Assembly: GCF_000296815.2 (NCBI RefSeq)
Contig: NZ_CAIT01000006.1
Coordinates: 750,777 to 814,776 of the forward strand
Source: Fibrisoma limi BUZ 3
GTDB lineage: Bacteria; Bacteroidota; Bacteroidia; Cytophagales; Spirosomataceae
Direction: 5' to 3'
DNA length: 64,000 nucleotides
The notes under the pieces: generated by a model
Told to the model about the DNA's origin: nothing
Seen by the model: the letters and a program-made list of their open reading frames with translations, nothing else
The model's database searches: none
In this document: in pieces, positions 10,122 through 18,995 of the stretch
How the letters are laid out: the number at the start of each line of letters is the position of its first letter
Position numbering within the stretch: the stretch's first letter is position 1
Translations under genes and position numbers: made by a program

Positions 10122-11219
10122 ATGAAACGACCAACTCTATTCGTTGTGCTCCTCATCCTACTGCCTGCTGTTGTGCTGGCGCAGGAGCCCATCTACAACC
10201 CCGATGTGCCGGAGGTTTTTCCGGTCTGGCATCGGGTGGCCGACTTTTCGCCTGCGCTTCGCTCCGTAGAATCGGCCCGGATTTCGCCGGATGGTCGGGT
10301 GGCCGTATCGGTATCCAAGTTCGGCCCCCGCGTGATGGTCTGGCGTGTGGCCGACGGAACGCTGTTGTGGGAACAGGAACAGAATGCGGAGATTGAGTGC
10401 ATTGCCTTCGCGCCCGACGGCAAGCGATTCGTGACCGGCGACGAAGATTTTCTGGTTAAAATCTGGGATACGAAGACAGGTAAGGTACTGAAACAGATTG
10501 AGGTGGACAGCGGCCTGGACGGTATCACCTGGTCGTACGATGGCAAGCTGATTGCCGCCGGCTCCGAAAAAGGGGAGGTCCTGTTCTGGAATGCCGATAC
10601 GTTCGCGAACGCCGGGGCGCTCAAGGTTGGTTCGACGGTTAACTCACTGGATTTTACCCGCGACGATAAGCTGTTAGCTGTGGCCGGCAACATCCAGACA
10701 CCGGACCCGCAAACCAAAAAAGTACAGTACGGCGGGTTTGTCCGGTTGATCGACGTACAAAAAAAACAGGTACTCCGCACGTACGAAGGCGCTACCGGCT
10801 CGGTGAAGTCGGTTCGGGTGTCGGCCGACGGCAAACTGATTGCCAGCGGGGGCTTCGACAACGTTGCGCGGGTACATGACCTCAAAACCGGCAAGCTCCT
10901 GCAAAGCTTCCCCGAACCGCTGAAACTGGAAGCCGTGGCGCTAACCAGCGACGGCAATTTTCTGGTGACGGGCGGGCACCAGCGAAAGTTTACCTTTTAC
11001 AGGTTACGCGACGGCCAAAAGGTGTTTGAGCAGCCCAGCCCCCGGACCGAATATCTCGATTTTTCGGCGGATGGCCGCCTGTTGCTCACCGCCCACGAAG
11101 ACAGTGGTCTGCTGTCGCTGTATCTGATGCAGTCCAATCTGAGCCACCAACCACCCGGTTTTTATCAGCAGCTGGAAAAGAAGTACCTTAGGAACAAAGA
11201 CCTGAAAGCCGAAAAGTAA
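10122..11219 (+). CDS. Exported WD40-repeat protein
   Basis: 365 residues with a signal peptide (~1-21, cut near LAQEP). At least six WD40-like repeats follow, each with the pattern SPDG...W or D, for example FAPDGKRFVTGDEDFLVKIWD, SADGKLIASGGFDN and TSDGNFLVTGG. They should form one beta propeller used as a binding scaffold. No catalytic motif is seen. It lies between the unknown secreted protein and the second enolase-superfamily gene, with short gaps (23 and 12 bp), so it belongs to the same transcription unit. Confidence 0.85.
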   Translation: MKRPTLFVVLLILLPAVVLAQEPIYNPDVPEVFPVWHRVADFSPALRSVESARISPDGRVAVSVSKFGPRVMVWRVADGTLLWEQEQNAEIECIAFAPDGKRFVTGDEDFLVKIWDTKTGKVLKQIEVDSGLDGITWSYDGKLIAAGSEKGEVLFWNADTFANAGALKVGSTVNSLDFTRDDKLLAVAGNIQTPDPQTKKVQYGGFVRLIDVQKKQVLRTYEGATGSVKSVRVSADGKLIASGGFDNVARVHDLKTGKLLQSFPEPLKLEAVALTSDGNFLVTGGHQRKFTFYRLRDGQKVFEQPSPRTEYLDFSADGRLLLTAHEDSGLLSLYLMQSNLSHQPPGFYQQLEKKYLRNKDLKAEK

Positions 11220-11231
11220 CCCTTACCCCCG

Positions 11232-12473
11232 ATGATGAACCGACTTGATTTCCTGAAAACACTCACAGCTACGGCGGCCCTCGGCCTGACGGGTGCCGCC
11301 CCACGGCCAGGAACCCATCAGGCCACTGCGGATGCATTGCCAACCTGGCCGCTACCCGACCTGAAGAAAATCGTGCCAAATCCGGTCATCATTCGTTCGG
11401 TTGAGTTATTGAAAACCCAGCAGCGAATGTTGCTGGTCGTTACGGCGGAGGACGGAGCCAGGGGAATTACTCAGTGCAATGACCGCATGCCTAATCTGAC
11501 GTCGCTGCTGAAAGGGCTGGTACTGCCGCACTTTGTCGGGAAGGACGCCCGCGACCTGCCCCAGCTCGTCGACAATGCCTACCGGCTCAACAGCAACTAT
11601 AAATACGCCGGGATGCCACTCTGGAACTGCATCGGATCGGTTGAGATTGCTGCCTGGGATCTGCTGGGGCAAGTGGCCCGCAAACCCGTGTGCGCTTTAC
11701 TGGGCAAACCCGTCCGGACTGAATACGGGGTGTACATTTCCGATTTCTACCGCGGTGGCGAACCACCCGAAAAAGTAGTTGATCGGCTGGCCGGGAAACT
11801 GGCTGCTACGGGTGCCAAAGGGGTAAAGATCAAGGTGGGTGGCCGGATGATGAACACCCCGGAAGACGACCGACGGACCCGGCAGTTTGTGCCGCTGGTG
11901 CGCAAAAAACTGGGTGATGCAATAACGATCTACGCCGACGGCAACGGGTCATTCACGCCGACGGAAGGCATTGAAACGGGTAAGTTCCTGGAAAGCTATG
12001 GCGTGGCTATCTTCGAAGAGCCGTGCAGCTTTGAGGATGAAGAAGGTATGCGGCAGGTGAATCAGGCGCTATCGAAAATCATGCTGGCGGGTGGGGAGCA
12101 GGACAGCAGCCTGTACCGCTTCGAGCGGCTAGCCCGTACGGGTGTTTATGACCTATACCAGCCCGATCTGTACTACAACGGCGGCATTCTGCGGACGTTG
12201 CAGGTATCAAAAATCGTAGGCCAACACGGTAAACAGGTTGCCCCGCACACGCCGAAAGCTGACCCACTGATTGCCCCGTTCTGGCAGGTGGCGGCTCTGG
12301 CACCAAACCTCTACGGGTTGCAGGAGTTTGTGTACAACCCCGGCGAGAAACCGGCTTCGTGGTACTCGCCCGACATACGCGTGCAGAATGGCAAAATGGC
12401 TATCCCCAACACACCGGGCCTTGGTATTCAGTACGACGAGGGCATCTGGAAAGGGGCCGAACGCGTGTTGTAA
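11232..12473 (+). CDS. Exported enolase-superfamily (mandelate racemase-like) enzyme
   Basis: 413 residues, a distant paralogue of the gene at 5423-6619. The leader NRLDFLKTL plus a hydrophobic stretch resembles a Tat signal but keeps only one of the two arginines. Catalytic residues are complete: KIK (199-201), Asp236 (ADGNG), Glu262 (FEEP), Glu289 (GGEQ), and the Asp312/His339 pair (QPDLYYNGG, PHTP). That is a full KxK plus His/Asp acid-base set, as in sugar-acid dehydratases. It is the last gene of the rightward cluster; the AraC regulator converges on it 32 bp away. Confidence 0.85.
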   Translation: MMNRLDFLKTLTATAALGLTGAAPRPGTHQATADALPTWPLPDLKKIVPNPVIIRSVELLKTQQRMLLVVTAEDGARGITQCNDRMPNLTSLLKGLVLPHFVGKDARDLPQLVDNAYRLNSNYKYAGMPLWNCIGSVEIAAWDLLGQVARKPVCALLGKPVRTEYGVYISDFYRGGEPPEKVVDRLAGKLAATGAKGVKIKVGGRMMNTPEDDRRTRQFVPLVRKKLGDAITIYADGNGSFTPTEGIETGKFLESYGVAIFEEPCSFEDEEGMRQVNQALSKIMLAGGEQDSSLYRFERLARTGVYDLYQPDLYYNGGILRTLQVSKIVGQHGKQVAPHTPKADPLIAPFWQVAALAPNLYGLQEFVYNPGEKPASWYSPDIRVQNGKMAIPNTPGLGIQYDEGIWKGAERVL

Positions 12474-12505
12474 TTTTAGCGTCCTTGCGGTTACTGAAGA
12501 AGAGA

Positions 12506-13426
12506 TTATTCCTGCGCTGGATGAATTTGCCGACGAAAGGCCAGTGGGGTGATGCCTTCGTACTTTTTAAACAACCGGCTGAAATAAGATTGGTCCAGTA
12601 AGCCCACTTCGGCCGTGATATCGCTCACCGACAAAGAACTCTGGTGCAGGAGTACCTTGGCTTCCAGGATGATGGCTTCGTCGATCCAGCGGGTGGGGGA
12701 TTTGCCCGTAACGGACCGGACGCATTTGTTGAGGTGGTTCGGGGTGATGTGCAACCGATCGGCATAATCGCTGACCCGATGCGTTGTTTTGATATGCTCG
12801 AACAGCAACTCGCGAAACTGATTCGCAATCGTCACCGCGTGCGTCTGGGGGGCGGTTGATGTCGGTTGCGCACCAAGATTCAGTTCACAGAGCAGCGCAA
12901 TCAGGTTGGCCTGGAGAATGTCCGGGTACGTGAGGCCATGAGCGGCATAGCCGTGCAGCAATCGCTGAAACAAGTGCGCTACGTGGGTGGAGGAAGGATG
13001 ATCGAGCCGAATGTGCGGATTCCCCCAGATCCGCAGGAACGAAAAATCCCGGAGTAGTTCCGCCCGGGCAATTTTACCGATCATAAAGTCCGGGTGAAAA
13101 TTGCAGAGGTAGCCCCGGTTGTTTTCCTCCCGCTCGAACGAAAACACCTGTCCGGCCGGCACCACTACGCACTCGTCCTGCCGAAAGCGTACCGATTGAC
13201 TGCCGATGGAAATGTTACCTTCACCCTCCGTGAGGTAGATGATTGTGTGGTTGGTAACGCGGGTGGGCGGTACCGGGAGTTTGATCAGCCGAATCAGTTG
13301 CTCGACCGGAACGATGAAAAACCGGCCGAAATCAGCGTGCAGGATGGTATTTACCCCGTCGCCGGGTTGCATGAAACTGCTCCGGAACGATTCGCCCGAG
13401 TAGGTTTTGATGGGGTGCGTGTCCAT
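12506..13426 (-). CDS. AraC-family transcriptional regulator
   Basis: 306 residues. The N-terminal ~150 residues form a cupin-like ligand-binding domain (TEGEGNISIGSQSVRF, VVPAGQVFSF). The last ~100 residues are the double helix-turn-helix of the AraC/XylS family, with LHITPNHLNKCVRSVTGKSP and the ending LLDQSYFSRLFKKYEGITPL. It is convergent with the preceding catabolic cluster and may control it. No operator can be assigned by eye. Confidence 0.9.
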   Translation of the reverse strand: MDTHPIKTYSGESFRSSFMQPGDGVNTILHADFGRFFIVPVEQLIRLIKLPVPPTRVTNHTIIYLTEGEGNISIGSQSVRFRQDECVVVPAGQVFSFEREENNRGYLCNFHPDFMIGKIARAELLRDFSFLRIWGNPHIRLDHPSSTHVAHLFQRLLHGYAAHGLTYPDILQANLIALLCELNLGAQPTSTAPQTHAVTIANQFRELLFEHIKTTHRVSDYADRLHITPNHLNKCVRSVTGKSPTRWIDEAIILEAKVLLHQSSLSVSDITAEVGLLDQSYFSRLFKKYEGITPLAFRRQIHPAQE

Positions 13427-13443
13427 ACCGGTCTGCTGCCGTA

Positions 13444-13692
13444 TTACAACAAGTCCTGTCGTTCGAGGGTAGCCTGCCAGTCCGTATCCATCTCCTGAAA
13501 GCGCCGGACGACCTGCGCCAGAAACGGCTCGTCGAGCAGCGCCGGTACGTCGTCGGGGCTGATTACGTCCAGTTCACTGACTTTATAGGTCTGTTCGTAC
13601 GGACCGGCTTCTATTTTGACAATATATTTGTTGTTCCAGGCATACAGCCCAATGCTGAGTTGGGGATGAGGTATGTTTTGCAGGAAACGCAT
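13444..13692 (-). CDS. Small conserved-looking protein of unknown function
   Basis: About 82 residues (MRFLQNIPHPQLSIGLYAWN...). The frame extends upstream to 13716, but the ATG at 13692 is preferred because the extension would run into the divergent gene; a start at 13701 is also possible. The sequence looks like a compact alpha/beta protein with many acidic residues and no signal peptide. It lies 17 bp beyond the araC start on the same strand, so it may be co-transcribed with it. The function is unknown. Confidence 0.65.
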   Translation of the reverse strand: MRFLQNIPHPQLSIGLYAWNNKYIVKIEAGPYEQTYKVSELDVISPDDVPALLDEPFLAQVVRRFQEMDTDWQATLERQDLL

Positions 13693-13699
13693 CAACAAC

Positions 13700-14731
13700 A
13701 TGACTAAGTGGATCACAAAGATAATGGTTCTGGGGGTTGTCGCGGTTTTGTTCGGTCAGTGCACCGACCGAACCGACGAAGCGGCCCAGTTTTTTCTGAA
13801 GGGTAACGTTCAGCTCAAAAAGCGCGAATACCGGGAAGCCATCCGGTACTATACGGAAGCGCTGGAAAAAAAGCCTGATTTTGCCGACGCGTTCAACAAC
13901 CGGGGACTGGCTAAGTTCCGCAATGACGACCGTGAGGGGGCACTCGCCGACTATACCCAGGCGATTCAGGCGGACCCGGATTTTGGCGCGGCCTACCTGA
14001 ATCGCGCCGAAGCCCGGCTGGAAACCGGCGACGCGGCCGGCAGTCTGGCCGACCTGCAGCGGATTGAAGCGGATTACCGCGACTCCACCTTTTTCCAGAC
14101 CCGGCTGGGGGATACCTACGTCCGGCTGAACAACCCGGCTCAGGCGCAGGTCGCCTACGACCGGGCGCTGCAACTCGACCCAACCAACGTTGAAGCGCTG
14201 ACCAACCGGGGGGCGTTGTACTACAACCAGAAAGCCTACGAGCAGGCCGAGGCCGACATCCGCCGGGCGCTGCAACTGAATCCAAAGCAGGATGCGGCCC
14301 TCAATAACCTCAGTCTGCTGCTGGCCCGCCGGGAGCAGTACGCCGAAGCGCTCACCTACGTAAACCAGGCCTTGACCGTGCAGGCCGGACAGCCGTACTA
14401 CGTCAACAACAAAGCGTACCTGTTGCTGATGCTGAACCGCGATGCCGAAGCGCTGCCGTTGTTGCAGCAGTCACTCCGGCGCGATGATCAGAACGCCTGG
14501 GCGCACCGGAACCTCGGGCTTTACTATCTACGACAGAAACAACCGGATAAAGCGCTACCTGAACTCCGCCGGGCTGAACAACTCGACCCTTCGGTAGACC
14601 AGTTGTATTATTACCTGGGTCAGGCCGAACAGGCATCGGGCAATCAGGCGGCCGCCTGCGAAGCCTGGCGTCGGGGCGACATCGCCGGGGACGAATCCGC
14701 CCGAACCGCCCGCGCAAAAAACTGTGGGTAG
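13700..14731 (+). CDS. TPR-repeat lipoprotein
   Basis: 343 residues. ATG 13700 is chosen because it puts a proper lipoprotein signal at the start (hydrophobic stretch, then LFGQC with Cys20); an earlier in-frame ATG at 13673 would bury it. About seven tetratricopeptide repeats follow (AIRYYTEALEKKPDFADAFNNRGLAKF is one, broken here by the family's A-x-P pattern), making a helical protein-protein scaffold on the periplasmic side of a membrane. Its start codon nearly abuts that of the divergent small gene. A strong terminator follows at 14751-14799. Confidence 0.85.
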   Translation: MTKWITKIMVLGVVAVLFGQCTDRTDEAAQFFLKGNVQLKKREYREAIRYYTEALEKKPDFADAFNNRGLAKFRNDDREGALADYTQAIQADPDFGAAYLNRAEARLETGDAAGSLADLQRIEADYRDSTFFQTRLGDTYVRLNNPAQAQVAYDRALQLDPTNVEALTNRGALYYNQKAYEQAEADIRRALQLNPKQDAALNNLSLLLARREQYAEALTYVNQALTVQAGQPYYVNNKAYLLLMLNRDAEALPLLQQSLRRDDQNAWAHRNLGLYYLRQKQPDKALPELRRAEQLDPSVDQLYYYLGQAEQASGNQAAACEAWRRGDIAGDESARTARAKNCG

Positions 14732-14750
14732 AAACAGATTGGCTACGTAG

Positions 14751-14799
14751 CAATCAAAACGCCCCACCAGGTATCCAATCTGGTGGGGCGTTTTGATTG
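14751..14799. terminator. Bidirectional terminator with perfect 20-bp stem
   Basis: The arm at 14751-14770 (contains AAAACGCCCCACCAG) pairs perfectly with 14780-14799 around a 9-nt loop. A runs on one side and T runs on the other make it work on both strands, between the convergent TPR lipoprotein and mutarotase genes. Confidence 0.9.
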
Positions 14800-14821
14800 A
14801 GTGCGTTTAACCGGATAAACC

Positions 14822-15946
14822 CTACTTCGCCGAAAACTTGTACAGCGTCGTGGAGCGGTACGTCTGTCCCGGGCGGAGCACCGTGGAGGGGAAGCTGGGT
14901 TTGTTGGGCGAATCCGGAAAATGCTGGGTTTCCAGACATAGTCCAAACCGACGTACGTAGGGAACCCCTTCTTTGCCCTGCAGCTTCCCGTTGAGATGAT
15001 TAGCCGTATAGAGCTGCACAGCCGGTTCAGTCGTAAACATCTCCATCCGCCGACCGCTGGCCGGTTCGTAGACCGTCGCGCCAAGTTTGAGCTTGTTCGA
15101 CGGGTCCTGGAAGACCCAGCAGTGGTCATAGCCGTGGCCCAGCCGAATCTGCTCCTCCGACGTATCGTTGATATGCGTCCCAATCGCCATGGGTTTGCGG
15201 AAGTCAAACGGCGTACCGGCTACCGGCCGCAGTTCGCCGGTCGGGATTTGTCCCGGGTCGGTCGGCAGAAACCGGTCGGCTGCAATCATCAGTTCGTGGT
15301 TCAGTACGTCCTGCTTCATGCCGCTCAGGTTGAAGTACGCGTGATTAGTCAGATTCAGTACGGTCGGTTTATCGGTTGTCGCCTGGTAGTCGATGCGCAG
15401 GGCGTTGTCCTTTTGTAAGGTATACGTAACTGTCACCCCCAGCGTACCGGGGTAGCCTTCCTCGCCATCGGGGGAGGTATAACGAAGTTGCAGGGCCGGT
15501 TCAGCGCCGTCTTTAGGCGTAGCGTCCCACAACTTTTTATCAAATCCCTGCGGACCGCCGTGGATGTGATTCCTGCCATTGTTGGTGGCCAGGGTGTATT
15601 CCTGGCCGTCGAGGGTGAATCGGGCGTTGGCAATGCGGTTGCCGAATCGCCCGATAATCGGACCGAGCGAGGGCGTTCCTTTCAGGTAGTCGGCAAAGGT
15701 CGGCAGCCCCAGCACGACGTTTTCAAACTTACCGCTACGGTCGGGGGCCGTGCAGGAAACGATGTAGCCGCCGTAGTTCGTAAGCTTGACTTCCATACCG
15801 GCGGCATTGCGAAGGGTAAACAGGTGGGCTTCGCGGCCGTCGGGAAAGGTACCGAACAGCTCACGCTGAATGCTGCGGGAGGGTGGGGGCATGGTACTGC
15901 TGCTAAAAAGAAAACTGATGAGAAAAAACAGGCTGCCGTAGTGCAT
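14822..15946 (-). CDS. galM: Aldose 1-epimerase (mutarotase)
   Basis: 374 residues. It interconverts alpha and beta anomers of aldoses such as galactose or glucose. Family motifs: LTNYGGYIVS near 55, GRFGNRIANARF (~115), NNGRNHIHGG (~140, catalytic His), LTNHAYFNLSG (~210, second His), LGHGYDHCW, and PAVQLYTANH with the general-base Glu (TTEPAVQ). An N-terminal hydrophobic segment (HYGSLFFLISFLFSSS) suggests a periplasmic or lipid-free exported form; a cytoplasmic form could start at the internal Met19. It is convergent with the TPR lipoprotein. Confidence 0.93.
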   Translation of the reverse strand: MHYGSLFFLISFLFSSSTMPPPSRSIQRELFGTFPDGREAHLFTLRNAAGMEVKLTNYGGYIVSCTAPDRSGKFENVVLGLPTFADYLKGTPSLGPIIGRFGNRIANARFTLDGQEYTLATNNGRNHIHGGPQGFDKKLWDATPKDGAEPALQLRYTSPDGEEGYPGTLGVTVTYTLQKDNALRIDYQATTDKPTVLNLTNHAYFNLSGMKQDVLNHELMIAADRFLPTDPGQIPTGELRPVAGTPFDFRKPMAIGTHINDTSEEQIRLGHGYDHCWVFQDPSNKLKLGATVYEPASGRRMEMFTTEPAVQLYTANHLNGKLQGKEGVPYVRRFGLCLETQHFPDSPNKPSFPSTVLRPGQTYRSTTLYKFSAK

Positions 15947-16089
15947 AAGGGTAGAGTTAACGTGCTGCGGTGACCGGACTGGCTACGCCATGAAAAGCGA
16001 CTGCCCCCCGAATTCTAATTTATCGGTTGCTGATTAAAGCAGTATTTGTTGAACCTTCGTAGCTTTCCTGCCAAACAGCTTATCTCGTC

Positions 16090-17022
16090 ATGCACACGTA
16101 TTGCCGAACTGCCCTTCAGACGGCCGCCATTTGCTTTTCTACACTTTCGCTGGCCGTAGCCCAGCCGTCGGCCCCCGCCGGGCGGGTTGACTCCGTCCGT
16201 GTGGTGGCGCCCGGGGCGACCCTCACCCAGGTGTCCAACCAGTTTACCTTTACCGAAGGCCCCACCGTCGACCGGGCGGGCAACGTGTACTTCACCGATC
16301 AGCCCAACGATAAGATCTGGAAGTACGACGTGGGCGGGACCCTGTCGGTGTTCATGGACAAAACCGGCCGCTCCAATGGGCTGTACATGGATAAGCAGGG
16401 GAACATCATTGCCTGCGCCGATGACAAAAACGAACTCTGGGCTATTAACCCCACCAATAAATCGGTAACGGTACTGCTGAACGATTACCAGGGCAAGCGG
16501 CTCAACGGCCCGAATGACCTGTGGCTGGAGCCGAAGGGCGGGATTTTCTTCACCGATCCGTATTACCAGCGAAATTACTGGACGCGTAAGGAGCCGGACC
16601 TGAAAAAACAGAGTGTATACTATTTACCCAAAGGAACGAAACAGCCGGTAGTTGCTGATAGCACGTTGCAGCAGCCGAACGGAATCGTCGGTACTCCCGA
16701 CGGCAAGTATCTGTACGTAGCGGATATCCGGGCGAACAAGACCTACAAATACCAGATTAACCCGGATGGCAGCCTGACCAATCGCCAGCTCTTCGTTGAA
16801 CAGGGCTCCGACGGTATGACCCTCGACGCGGAAGGAAACCTTTACCTGACAGGGCGGGGGGTAACCGTGTATGATCCCACGGGTAAAAAGCTGGGTAATA
16901 TCCCTGTGCCGTCGCGGTGGGTAGGCAATCTCTGCTTCGGCGGAAAAGATCGGCGGACGCTGTTCATTACCGCATCCGAGTCGGTGTACACACTACCGAT
17001 GCGGGTAAAGGGCGTAGAGTAA
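16090..17022 (+). CDS. SMP-30/gluconolactonase family protein, exported
   Basis: 310 residues with a signal peptide (~1-24, cut at AVAQP). It is a six-bladed beta propeller of the SMP-30/gluconolactonase type: FTEGPTVDRAGNVYFTDQ supplies the metal-binding Glu, RLNGPNDLWL the Asn/Asp pair, and QQPNGIVGTPDGKYLYVAD the later ligand. It would hydrolyse a sugar lactone to the aldonic acid outside the cytoplasm. With the mutarotase and the two enolase-type enzymes nearby it fits an oxidative sugar-acid route, though co-regulation is not shown. Confidence 0.88.
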   Translation: MHTYCRTALQTAAICFSTLSLAVAQPSAPAGRVDSVRVVAPGATLTQVSNQFTFTEGPTVDRAGNVYFTDQPNDKIWKYDVGGTLSVFMDKTGRSNGLYMDKQGNIIACADDKNELWAINPTNKSVTVLLNDYQGKRLNGPNDLWLEPKGGIFFTDPYYQRNYWTRKEPDLKKQSVYYLPKGTKQPVVADSTLQQPNGIVGTPDGKYLYVADIRANKTYKYQINPDGSLTNRQLFVEQGSDGMTLDAEGNLYLTGRGVTVYDPTGKKLGNIPVPSRWVGNLCFGGKDRRTLFITASESVYTLPMRVKGVE

Positions 17023-17024
17023 GG

Positions 17025-17074
17025 CCCTATAGGCTATCGACTATAACTATAGTTATAGTCGATAGCCTATAGGG
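17025..17074. terminator. Perfect 50-bp palindrome containing the menD stop codon
   Basis: Bases 17025-17049 are the exact reverse complement of 17050-17074 with no spacer; each arm reads CCCTATAGGCTATCGA then CTATAACTA. It sits between two convergent genes. The menD stop (TAG, 17067-17069 on the minus strand) lies inside one arm and the other gene stops 2 bp before it. It probably terminates transcription on both strands, but the absence of a loop and of a T run is atypical. Confidence 0.7.
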
Positions 17075-18803
17075 AAGTCAGGCGTTGTTTATAGTTGGCG
17101 AACTCCGACTGATTGACCCGTTTATCGGTCGTAATCTCCAGCAGTGTCGCCCGGTCGCCCGGTTGGAAGAAGTCGGGCAGGAGGGAAGCCAGTTCAGCCT
17201 TTGTGCTACAAGTAATATACATAATCCCGGCGTCGGCGGCTGTATTCCGGGCGGTATAGCCGTGGGGGGTTTCAAAATACGTCTCCAGTTCCGGCTGGCG
17301 GCCAGGCCCGTCGATCATCCGGAAAATATGTCCGCTGTCGTTATTGAGCAGCACAATGCGCAGGTTGGGCGGGACCGGTGCCGACCAGAAGGCGTTACGG
17401 TCGTAGAAAAACGCTACGTCGCCGATGAGGAGCGTAACGAGCTGATCGGTGGCCAGAGCTGCACCCACGGCCGTACTCAGACAGCCGTCAATCCCGCTGA
17501 CTCCCCGGTTTGCTGCCACGCTGATCTGCTGGCGTTCATCAATCCCACACAAGTTAGCATACCGAACCGGCATACTATTAGCCAGGTGGAGAACCGAATG
17601 AGTCGGCAGTTGATCCAGCACCTGCTGCGTTGCGGTCCAGTCGGTGAGGGGGCTGTCCGAATCCGATATGGTCTGGTGGACCAGTCGGGCGGCCTGCCGA
17701 TCGGCGGTTTGCCAGTGATGCAGGTACGTCCGTGAATCGTCCTCATCATCCCCCTGCAGAAAATGCTGGTAATCCAGATCGGCGAACAGTTTTTGCAGAA
17801 AGGCCGTGGGCTCACCCGGAATCAGCCGGGTCAGCGATTGAAACGGATCGACCACCCGATCGACGGTTGGCTGTACGTGCCAGTGCTGCCGGGATGGGTA
17901 CTGCCGGAAGAACGTTTTCAGGTTGCGGGTCAGGAACGAGCCGCCGAAGGTCAGCAACAGGTCCGGCCGCATGGTTTCGGCTCTGTCCGGCGTAATACCC
18001 GAGAGGAACGTATCGGTGCGGGTAATGAACTGGCCATTGCGGGGGAGGTTACTGATTAGTTCACCCACGACCGGAACCCCCCATTCGTCGCTGATCTGCT
18101 GAAGAACGCTGAGCAGCTCCGGGTCGCGGGGCATCTGTCCCACGGCAATCAGTTTGCGATCGGTCCGTTCCCACTCGGCCTGAAGCTGATGCCAGGTGTC
18201 GGTAGACAACTGCGGGGATGCGGACAGCGTCTCCACAACCCGGACCTGCTCGTAACGGAACGTTTCATCCGGATTAGGATAAAACGGTTCGCGCAACGGT
18301 ACGTTGACGTGGACCGGGCCTCTGGGAAAAAGCTGACTCAGGTTCACGGCTTCATTGACTGAGCGTTCGATGGCCCAGCGCGCATCCGCATGGGTATAAT
18401 CGGCCGGAAGATCATAGCTCCGTTTGACGTGGGTACCGAACAGACCGGACTGGTCGATGGTCTGCCCATCGCGCTGGTGGAGCCATTCATGGGGGCGGTC
18501 GGCAGTAAGCAGCAGCAGTGGTACGTCCTGAAAATAGGCTTCCACCACGGCCGGGGCGAGGTTGTATACCGCACTGCCCGACGTACAGATCACGGCAACG
18601 GTACGCCCGCTTTGCTGCGCCATGCCTAACGCTACGAAACCGGCAGCCCGTTCGTCGGCCATTACCCGAACGCGCAGTCGGCCGTGTCGGGCCACTGCCA
18701 GCGTCAGCGGAGCCGACCGTGAACCCGGCGAAACGACCACATCGGTGATTCCTTTCTGAAACAGCATCTCGGCGAGGTTAACAATGGGCTGAAGGATGGG
18801 CAT
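17067..18803 (-). CDS. menD: 2-succinyl-5-enolpyruvyl-6-hydroxy-3-cyclohexene-1-carboxylate synthase
   Basis: 578 residues from ATG 18803 (MPILQPIVNLAEMLFQ); an upstream in-frame start at 18842 would add a tail not seen in the family. This thiamine-diphosphate enzyme joins isochorismate and 2-oxoglutarate in menaquinone synthesis. Hallmarks are VVSPGSRSAPLTLA (~27-40), DERAAGFVALGMA with the catalytic Glu, CTSGSAVYNLAPAV, TADRPHEWLHQRDGQTIDQ, and the cofactor region LLIGDVAFFYDRNAFW. No other men gene is nearby. The stop codon lies within the 17025-17074 palindrome. Confidence 0.95.
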   Translation of the reverse strand: MPILQPIVNLAEMLFQKGITDVVVSPGSRSAPLTLAVARHGRLRVRVMADERAAGFVALGMAQQSGRTVAVICTSGSAVYNLAPAVVEAYFQDVPLLLLTADRPHEWLHQRDGQTIDQSGLFGTHVKRSYDLPADYTHADARWAIERSVNEAVNLSQLFPRGPVHVNVPLREPFYPNPDETFRYEQVRVVETLSASPQLSTDTWHQLQAEWERTDRKLIAVGQMPRDPELLSVLQQISDEWGVPVVGELISNLPRNGQFITRTDTFLSGITPDRAETMRPDLLLTFGGSFLTRNLKTFFRQYPSRQHWHVQPTVDRVVDPFQSLTRLIPGEPTAFLQKLFADLDYQHFLQGDDEDDSRTYLHHWQTADRQAARLVHQTISDSDSPLTDWTATQQVLDQLPTHSVLHLANSMPVRYANLCGIDERQQISVAANRGVSGIDGCLSTAVGAALATDQLVTLLIGDVAFFYDRNAFWSAPVPPNLRIVLLNNDSGHIFRMIDGPGRQPELETYFETPHGYTARNTAADAGIMYITCSTKAELASLLPDFFQPGDRATLLEITTDKRVNQSEFANYKQRLTSL

Positions 18804-18995
18804 ACGGCAGTGCGTGGGGAATGTGGCCGCAAGTATAACCAAAATGTCTGCTCACTGGTACCCGTGTTGTGGGCCGTACAGGTAGCTGCTCCCGGAATTT
18901 TTGTTTCTTTGTCGACAGGAACCGGTAGAGGATACTCAATGAATAAACGAACCGGTCAAATTCAGCGTTACTAACAAAACTCAAGCGACGACCGC

